This document shows positions 22,826 through 64,000 of a stretch of 64,000 nt of DNA, piece after piece. Under the pieces are notes generated by a model. It did not search any database, was not told the DNA's origin, and saw only the letters and a program-made list of their open reading frames with translations. Position numbers and translations under genes: made by a program. The stretch spans positions 16,338,617-16,402,616 of the forward strand of contig NC_092700.1 of NCBI RefSeq assembly GCF_964275005.1, in the 5' to 3' direction. This DNA is from Diadema setosum. Its lineage: Eukaryota; Echinodermata; Echinoidea; Diadematoida; Diadematidae. How positions within the stretch are numbered: position 1 is the stretch's first letter; each line of letters begins with the position of its first letter.

Positions 22826-24540
22826 ATTTGTCACTCAGGCAATCTGATGTGACACGGGATCACTCTTATTACAGAACCGTTAGTTGTTATGTTAAATACT
22901 CTCTGATATGCATTACCTTATACCATCGTATCATGAAGATAATATTTATATATTAATTATAGGCAACATAATTCGAAATCTGTGTTCTTTTGATTTCACG
23001 AGTCAGTTTTCCAAAGGGATGGTATAATTTTAGTTGAGATGGGGATTCAGGTTTTAACTTTTTGCCAGATAATTAGAAGCAACTTATATAGAATAATAAA
23101 GAGCATGCGATTCTAAGAGGAATTAAATGTTTCTGATGAAAATGGGTTTTGAAATGGCTGAGATATCCAAGAACAAGTAAAACAAAATGGTATTAATAAA
23201 GGTGGGTCCCTCCCTTTATTAAGATCTCTCTCTTCTTCTTCTTCTCTTTTTTTTTTTTGTTGGATATCTCAGCCATTCCAAAACCGATTTTCATCAAAAT
23301 GTAAACTTTGATATTTCATAAAAATTATAATTGACTTCTAATTATCTAGCAAAAAGTTAAAACGTGAATTCCATCTCAACCAAAACTATACCATCCCTTT
23401 CATCCGAATAGGAATAAAAAGGTTCGTATTATAACTTCGACCTTTGATTTGTACGCTCCTTCTATTCATTTTTAGATTAACGAACCCTCGGAATAACGAA
23501 TCTTATTCCATTTTTGATTTAACAAACCTTCGGAATAACTTTCGGAATAACGTGACAAAATATTCGACTTAACGAATCCTGTTTCATTTTCGAATTATCT
23601 AACATCTATAGGGAATTTGTGTATTTTGGAATAACGAACCTTATTTCATTTTCCGATTAATAAACCTTCGGAATAACCAGCATCACCCAATTGCAAAACC
23701 CATTATTCATGCAGGATATATAGTCTCTAACATCTTTCACATAATTACTATTGTCTCAACTTTTAAGAGACCATAATTCACGTGTGTATACTTTCAGAAT
23801 CCTGTCGTTCCTCAAACTAAACCTTGCATGCCCCATGCAGGATTGCCCAACTTGATCGCACGTATTAAAATGCGTATATCCCATAAGACAGACAAATAGA
23901 CCGTTTAAGAAACATGTTTTATTCAATTAAGATTATAAGCAATGGTACCCCGACAACCAGAATCTTGCCCGAGTCTCGCGCGATAAAGCAACACCAACGC
24001 CAGAGGTTTCAACTTGAGTCCATTGCAAGTGACATGACTTGAAAAGGGAGAGTTGAGCCGAATGGTTTGTTACTCGGTTCGGTAAATTAACATATCCATA
24101 AGCATGAATAATTGTTTAATTAATCAAACAAATTACACACACACACACAAACTCATTATTATGTCTTAGTGAAAAACATCACTAAACAGTCATGAGTAAA
24201 GTTGCTGACACTGAATCTGTTTCGTTTTCGTGAACAGTTCGCCATCTACGCCTCGGTCTCCCTGATCATCTCACCAGTCATGTCGGTCGTGTGGGGCATC
24301 ACTTTCGCCTTCTTAAACTTCTTCATCATCTGGTTCGCCCAGCCGAGCACGAAGGCCGTCTTCGTCATATTCCGCATCTCCAGCATGATGATGAATGCCG
24401 TCGTCCGCCTCATCTGTGATCCGATCTATCGCTCGATGTCGCTGGTCTTCTCCGGTATCAGTGCCCGGCTACAGATGGCGGACTCTGAAGTCAGCGTCAA
24501 TCTCATGAAGACTACGTCGCAGCAGGTCCACAATATCTAG
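21540..24540 (+). CDS. Caveolin (three exons, 194 aa)
   Basis: Caveolins insert as a hairpin into the cytoplasmic leaflet of membranes and oligomerise into scaffold discs. Exons are 21540-21728, 22504-22596 and 24238-24540; all junctions are GT-AG in phase 0 and the frame ends in TAG. Residues 1-63 form a Thr/Pro/Gln-rich N-terminus ending DSSEDIYELTPHVK. Residues 64-94 (TFDDTFKNSDTTKGFSF, WTH) correspond to the signature and pre-scaffold region. Residues about 95-130 (SPVMSVVWGITFAFLNFF, IWFAQP) are the scaffolding and intramembrane segment. Residues 131-173 hold the conserved LICDPIY and FSGISARL. Only one cysteine (Cys154) is present, at the place of caveolin-1 Cys156; the other two palmitoylated cysteines of vertebrate caveolin-1 have no counterpart. 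ATG at 21540 is preferred because TTCAAGCAG just before it could be a splice acceptor of a 5'UTR intron; an in-frame ATG at 21522 would add six residues. It lies alone between two divergent Argonaute genes. Confidence 0.9.
21833..21904. repeat. (TTG)n/(CAA)n hairpin
   Basis: CATAAGTGTTGTTGTTG on the left is complementary to CAACAACAACACTTATG on the right, so a microsatellite and its complement form a stem of more than 20 bp with a short AT-rich loop. Confidence 0.8.
22228..22463. repeat. Perfect 33-bp inverted repeat, 170-bp loop
   Basis: Positions 22228-22260 are exactly complementary to 22431-22463 (core GAACAAACTCTTC / GAAGAGTTTGTTC). Neither arm continues outward or inward with similarity. 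Confidence 0.85.
22504..22596 (+). CDS. Caveolin exon 2 (signature region)
   Basis: 31 codons, VTFDDTFKNSDTTKGFSF through ENIYRWTH, acceptor ACAG and donor GTAAGT. It aligns with the FEDVIAEP-type caveolin signature and the segment before the scaffold. Confidence 0.9.
22640..22822. repeat. (TA)n and (GT)n microsatellites
   Basis: TA tracts at about 22641-22676, 22743-22762 and 22788-22822 with a GT tract between 22762 and 22785, in caveolin intron 2. Confidence 0.9.
23016..23398. mobile_element. Foldback MITE family FB1, copy in caveolin intron 2
   Basis: This is the best-preserved copy in the window: GGGATGGTATAATTTTAG at the left end and its near-complement ending ACTATACCATCCC at the right. 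Arms of roughly 170 bp surround a GGTGGGTCCCTCCC centre. Confidence 0.8.
23440..23690. repeat. Degenerate tandem array of TTCGGAATAACGAA-type units
   Basis: At least six loosely spaced copies of ATTAACGAACCTTCGGAATA-like sequence separated by TTATTTCATTTT spacers. The same motif in both orientations fills the pogo-like element at 28677-29991. Confidence 0.65.
24238..24540 (+). CDS. Caveolin exon 3 (intramembrane and C-terminal domain, stop)
   Basis: 100 codons and TAG. It encodes the hydrophobic hairpin SVVWGITFAFLNFFIIWFAQ, the LICDPIYRSM helix with the single Cys, and the tail VSVNLMKTTSQQVHNI. The exon is markedly GC-richer than its surroundings. Acceptor GAACAG. Confidence 0.9.
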   Translation, partial: FAIYASVSLIISPVMSVVWGITFAFLNFFIIWFAQPSTKAVFVIFRISSMMMNAVVRLICDPIYRSMSLVFSGISARLQMADSEVSVNLMKTTSQQVHNI

Positions 24541-25319
24541 ATCATCATGATTACTTCTTAAAATGGGGGGGGGGGGTCAAAGAAGAATCAGACTGTTTAA
24601 CCTGTTCGACCAGTGATGAGTGGTATTTGATTATAGACACTTCATACATTCGCATTTCACAATGATGTCCATTTTTACCACAGCATGCAGGCCAGTGTAC
24701 ATATAAGATTTTTAAATGTATCGATATTTTCCATCCAAGCTTTGAGGACAAGATAGATACATGTATTCCCGTTTCACACGTTTACACAATATACTCAAAG
24801 CGTGTCAATATAGTGAATGCACTTATATGTAACTGTCGATGCTCTGTTTGGTAATAGCCTCAGGCATCTAACCTCGGGTATAGACATATTCGGGTTTAAA
24901 ACATTTTAACTACATCGGCCATATTAGGGGGGGGGGGGGTGGTTCCAGAACAAGAAGATGAGATGATTCAATTGATTATGCTATGAGTCAGGTGCTATTG
25001 CTATACATAATGTCAGTGTAAACCAATAGGCATTCTGAGGCCCCTATCCCCTATCATACCCACCCTATATGGCTGGAATAATCATTAACATAAACAACAG
25101 GTCTGGTTTTCATGTAGTAAACTGTATGGTGTAATAGCTTGCATATACACGATGGCAGCAGCAGATGGGAAGCAACCAATCAGCTGTGAGCATGTATACA
25201 TTGTTCCCATGGTAACAGGATTTAGTGCAACGTACAACAATCGTATATGTAATGAGAACCATATAAAACGTGCCACTGAGGATAATTATATTGCGTATAA
25301 GTCTGTGAATGCTGTCTAG

Positions 25320-25549
25320 CTGTTAAGTGGGTCCCTCAATTTTTCAAATTTTGCATATTGTTTACTTATTTCTAATTACTTGAGTTTTATGACTATGTAT
25401 AATTATCGTAAGCTGCATATAACCATTGTACATTCTTTTCATCCTATAGTTTTACGCAACTTATTTTCTGTTACCAAAAAAAGTGATGTCTACAGTATGT
25501 TCTTGTCGCAAAATGAAATAAAAATTGAATTGAATTGAATTGAATTGAT
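25320..25549 (+). mobile_element. LINE 3'UTR with (TTGAA)n-type tail
   Basis: The stretch ends AATAAAAATTGAATTGAATT, a short tandem-repeat tail typical of CR1/L2-like non-LTR elements. No open frame is kept. Confidence 0.45.
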
Positions 25550-25638
25550 CATTGCTTATGCATGTGATATACCTGAGATGCGCAGATTTGCAGCTCAAGA
25601 CCCAATACTGAGAACACCTCGCCACTATAGGCTATTAG

Positions 25639-25905
25639 GTTGAAGGGATTGTATAGTCTTGGTTGAGGTGGGACTTAGGTCTTCAACATTTTTGTGAGAT
25701 GATGAGAAACTTCATATGAAAGCATACAACTCTAGGAGGAAATCAAAGTTTATTTAATAAAATTTGGTTTTGAAATGGCTGAGATATCCAAAAACAAAGA
25801 AGTCCTAATAAAAGGTGGAATTCACCTTTAATTTATTAGGACTACTTTGCTTTAGCAAATAAAATTTCAATTCCCCCTAGAATTCTGTGCTATTTCATAT
25901 CTTGA
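25639..25905. mobile_element. Foldback MITE family FB1, truncated copy
   Basis: Has the FB1 left end (GGGATTGTATAGTCTTGG), GAAATGGCTGAGATATCC and the centre, but the right arm breaks off where the SINE scrap begins. Confidence 0.6.
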
Positions 25906-25951
25906 ATCTGGAGGCAGACGCGCTACCGATTGAGCCAACAAACCGCCCTTA
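25906..25951 (-). mobile_element. tRNA-derived SINE fragment
   Basis: On the minus strand it reads GGGCGGTTTGTTGGCTCAAT then CGGTAGCGCGTCTGCCTCC, i.e. a tRNA-like acceptor half with an A box. The B box half is missing. Confidence 0.5.
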
Positions 25952-26068
25952 TTAATTCATATAACTCACACCAAACTGCTCAAAGTCGAAAGGATATAGA
26001 AATTTAGTGTTTCTTCGTCTTCCCAATTCAGATTTCGAAAGCACACCTCATTAAAATGTGTGTACAGG

Positions 26069-26104
26069 TGTGTGTGTGTGTGTGTGTGTGCGTGTGTATG
26101 TGTG
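26069..26104. repeat. (GT)n microsatellite
   Basis: GT tract with single interruptions; a second GT tract lies at 26621-26660. Confidence 0.9.
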
Positions 26105-26297
26105 TTCTGCATTTTTGTAATGAATCTGCAAAAAAAAAGTTTGTTTGTATTCGTTCCATTGTTAATATTACGATGATGACATCGAACGAAATTCGAATAA
26201 AGAATATTATTACCAAAAAAAAAAAAAAAAATGTGTATGTTTTGTGTATGTATATGACATTGTATGTATGCACCGTCCACCATGGCCTGCCCGATGC

Positions 26298-26586
26298 CAG
26301 GGGCGGATCTAGCTTTTTGCTAAGGGGGGGGGGGGGGGGTGAACCCACTGACAATGGGTCAAGCCAAAAAAAAAAAGAAAAGTCTTCGCATTTTGATATC
26401 GACTGCCCAAGCAAAATCAAATCATCCCCAAATCAGATGACAAACAAAAAAGAAACAAAAATAATCTTGGGGAGGGTTAAATCCCTACCCCCCCCCCCGA
26501 ACAAAACAAAGACCAGTAAAAAAAGGAGCCCAAGGGGAGGTTTTAAACCCCCTAACCCCCTCCCTCCCCCCGTAGATCCGCCGCTA
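26298..26586. mobile_element. hAT-like MITE (CAGGGGCGGATCTAG ends)
   Basis: The left end CAGGGGCGGATCTAGC and right end GTAGATCCGCCGCTA are imperfect inverted repeats of the CAGNGGCGGATC type found on hAT MITEs. The interior is poly-G and A-rich runs. An 8-bp target duplication is not clear. Confidence 0.5.
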
Positions 26587-26623
26587 GATTCGCATGGTGC
26601 AGAATGTGCAGATCCAGATTGAA

Positions 26624-26654
<31 letters not shown>

Positions 26655-26659
26655 GTATG

Positions 26660-26882
26660 TGTGCTTGTGTTGCATCTGTCCTATGTAAATATGTTACTAT
26701 TATACTTCTTGTTAATATGCTTAAACTTTAGTATGTTTTGTCTTATATGTTTATCCGGGACCCCTTTTTTACAAGCTCTGCTTCTTTTGGGGTCCCAAAC
26801 CATTCATTTTTCTTAATGCTGTATCCTTTTGTAAAATGTCAAATGTTTAATGAATTGGTTTAATAAAACTTGAACTTGAACT
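26660..26882 (+). mobile_element. LINE 3'UTR with (TTGAAC)n tail
   Basis: GGGACCCC and its near-inverse GGGGTCCC precede AATAAAACTTGAACTTGAAC, a CR1/L2-like 3' end with a short tandem tail. Confidence 0.45.
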
Positions 26883-27699
26883 TACTAGTGTGTCCTTCTT
26901 GATCTGAAGAAGATGTTAATTTTCAAGATCTTCACACGTCCACTGCTTTGCATCTGTGGGGAACGGCATTAAGAACGTACTCTGAATTAAACATAACCCC
27001 CATGGGTGCGCGATTTTACATTTATCATGAGAAACAATAATGTGATGTAATGATAAGGACAGCTGTAGATAAATACACTTTCTTCGAGGACCACTTCTGA
27101 CATTATCAACTGAGATGTTCAAAAAGTATCTTCGCCGTTGATTCATCGAGTCTTCTTTAGATCTCCTGATGAAAAACAGAACTTATTAGGCCTAATTTCT
27201 TTAGATTTGTGTTTTTGTATCAAAAGAATAATGCATTTCAATGTTTACAGTGTTTTTTTTTTTAACATGCATCATGATATACGTCCACTGTGAAATGATA
27301 TATCTCTGGTTTAGTAGGCACTTCTATTAATTGTCATGATCACGAGACCGTCTCATTCTTTCTCATGTTCATATGTTTTTATTTGTTTGGTTGGTTGGTT
27401 CGCTGTTTGTTTGTTTGTTTGTTTGTTTGCTAGTCCAAGGTAAATTTGAATAGAAATTTATATTTGATATGTGGTTCATTTATTTAACGTTAGACTTCCT
27501 GATATATCTGTCTTATATCTACTTCTCATTTGGCCTACATGTTCATCTGCGTCTTTTCATGGCAATATATTCCTGAAGAAAATGTTCTCGGTTCTATTGT
27601 GTGTGTGTGTGTGTGTTTTTTTTTTTTTTTACTTTCAATGGTTTCCTTCGTTGTGTGTGCTAAACCTATTTAACCAACCCACACCAAAATAGAACGTTA

Positions 27700-28104
27700 C
27701 AGTCAGACCGCAACTCCGCCGTCAATGAGCTCAAGTAAAAAATCTTCAAGCAAGAAGAAAAGCTGCCAGAAGAAGAAACCGTGATAAATTAAAGAATACT
27801 GCGCATGCGTACACCGTGACCTCTCTCCATATGTTAGATTCCCCCCCCCCCCCCCCTGCCTACATACATGTACATACATGCGTACTGTACCACTGAACTC
27901 TACTACACTGCTGCATGCAGGAAGGGACTACAGTATCACTTCCGCCTGACCAAGATGAAGAAAACACAAACAAAATCGAGATATGAACCGTAGTAGTGGG
28001 GAAATATACGGGTCGTGATGTGAAAGATTCTACGATTCGGGAAACGTACCGCGGAGTTTGTCAAAAATATGGGCCTTAGATAGATGAGGAACTGAAATCT
28101 TAAG
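27700..28104 (+). promoter_or_regulatory. Probable promoter/5'UTR of plus-strand AGO
   Basis: A GCGCATGCG palindrome (NRF1-type site) lies at 27801-27809, about 300 bp before the start codon. A poly-C run follows at 27841. No TATA box is seen at a convincing distance. The promoter position is inferred from gene start only. Confidence 0.35.
27725..27784 (+). other. Short Lys/Ser-rich open frame upstream of AGO
   Basis: ATG at 27725 gives MSSSKKSSSKKKSCQKKKP and a stop. The frame is also open upstream after a possible acceptor TTACAGTCAG. It could be an upstream ORF in the AGO 5'UTR, a terminal exon of another transcript, or chance. Confidence 0.2.
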
Positions 28105-63201
<35,097 letters not shown>

Positions 63202-63204
63202 GTA

Positions 63205-63290
63205 AGTATACTCTGGTGGTGGTGATGATGATGATGATGATGATGATGAAGATGATAATGATGATGATGGTGGTGATGGTGATGATGGTA

Positions 63291-63332
<42 letters not shown>

Positions 63333-63500
63333 AAGGAGGAGGAAGAGGAGGTCATATAGGAGAAGAAGAAGAAGGAAAAGAAGAAAAAGGAGAGGGAAAG
63401 GCAGAAGGAGGAAGAGGAGGAGATGGAGTGGAGGCAGAGGAGGAAGAAGGGGCAGATGAGATGAAGGATGAGGAGGAGGAGGAGAAGGAAGAGGGTGAGG
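63205..63500. repeat. (GAT)n tract followed by purine-rich (GAA/GGA)n tract
   Basis: GATGAT units to about 63330, then an almost pure purine strand (AGGAGGAAGAGGAGG style) to about 63500. Confidence 0.95.
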
Positions 63501-63948
63501 AGGTGATGAAGAAGGAGTTTGGTCTTAATAATCAGGTGATTGTATGTGGATGAAAAGCATCTCAAGAAGAGATGATGCCTTGGTGCCTATGTATTCAACA
63601 ACAAATTTCCCCCCACACCACACCCTGATTATATTTCAAGCAGGAGGAGGAGGAGGTCAGGATGGATTTTGGTCTCGATTGTCAGATGAATTGTATGTGG
63701 ATTAGAAGTGTGGTAACAAGAGAGACAGTGCTTTGTTAGATGAATTTCTTTGTGTGTGTGTGTGTTAAAGGTTAAAGGGTTAATGAGAGAGAATAGGGAA
63801 AGTCTCCACAGAATTGATCTTAACCTTTGAGATGAGCATAGGCAAAACTCTCCCCCTCCCCCTTTAAACTGGAGACGGTGTGAGTTTTCAGTGTTCAAGA
63901 TGGTGGAATATCGTGGGAAATCATCACGATGCTGTGTTCAAGACCCAC

Positions 63949-64000
63949 AGAGCTTAGTGGTTCAGAAGACAAGGCATTAACTTTCGATCCAGAGATCTTT
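63949..64000 (+). mobile_element. Start of a tRNA-derived SINE, cut by window end
   Basis: GAGCTTAGTGGTTCAGAAGA and the anticodon-loop-like CTTTCGATC resemble the tRNA head of a SINE. The B box would lie past the edge. Confidence 0.35.

Larger units (their letters stand above)
24541..28104. other. Spacer between caveolin and plus-strand AGO
   Basis: It contains the caveolin 3'UTR (end not determined), two LINE 3' tails, an FB1 fragment, a SINE scrap, a hAT-like MITE and GT microsatellites. The last 400 bp should carry the AGO promoter. Confidence 0.55.

Noticed and set aside
22492-22956. 154-codon open frame covering caveolin exon 2
   Set aside because: Only 22504-22596 is the exon; the rest is Ile/Tyr and Val/Cys runs from TA and GT repeats past a clear GTAAGT donor.
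26056-26622. 188-codon open frame on the plus strand
   Set aside because: It runs through a GT microsatellite, an A run and a hAT-like MITE with poly-G; low complexity and no homology.

Overview
The window looks like nuclear DNA of a marine deuterostome invertebrate, most likely an echinoderm (sea urchin-like). It is AT-rich and intron-dominated, full of microsatellites and foldback/MITE elements, and carries animal-type genes with canonical GT-AG introns. The species assignment is inference; no sequence search was possible. There are no bacterial-style operons, CRISPR arrays, complete rRNA or tRNA genes, or recognisable retroviral, LTR or Polinton remains.

Three host genes are supported. 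(1) A minus-strand Argonaute (AGO-clade) gene has its first coding exon at 15450-15489 and runs left off the window through exons 2-5 (6116-6392, 4813-4933, 400-581, 31-167). (2) A complete-looking three-exon caveolin gene lies on the plus strand (21540-21728, 22504-22596, 24238-24540; 194 aa). (3) A second Argonaute gene lies on the plus strand, first exon 28105-28141, then a 16-kb first intron and exons 2-16 from 44170 to 63201. It reads open for 669 codons through N, PAZ and MID into the start of PIWI, and runs off the right edge. The two Argonautes are arranged head to head about 12.6 kb apart (ATG to ATG) with caveolin between them. They share the start peptide MYQPP, the same intron phases, and identical sizes for exons 3, 4 and 5 (121, 182, 137 bp). 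This is an inverted gene duplication.

Layout: 1-15489, minus-strand AGO (intron 3 holds two LINE pieces and a DNA transposon; intron 1 holds several TTAA-flanked MITEs). 15490-21539, spacer upstream of both the minus AGO and caveolin. 21540-24540, caveolin. 24541-28104, spacer with LINE tails, a SINE scrap and a hAT-like MITE, ending in the plus-strand AGO promoter region. 28142-44169, giant AGO intron 1: a pogo-like element, a TIR element with three CRE palindromes, 'CTCCGCC' repeats packed with AGGTCA direct repeats, a nested TIR insertion with a SAP-like open frame, a composite of two TTAA MITEs, an antisense LINE tail, and a tandem array of X-box-like palindromes. 44170-64000, AGO exons 2-16 with introns carrying MITEs, a 1.1-kb foldback, a SINE, a telomere-like foldback and large GAT repeats.

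Biologically, the Argonautes would be small-RNA-guided effectors of microRNA/siRNA silencing in the cytoplasm. The caveolin would be a membrane-scaffold protein with no evident functional link to them, apparently caught in the spacer of the duplication. The strongest second looks are the AGO-caveolin-AGO arrangement, the X-box higher-order array, the nested SAP-ORF transposon and the paired TTAA MITEs.
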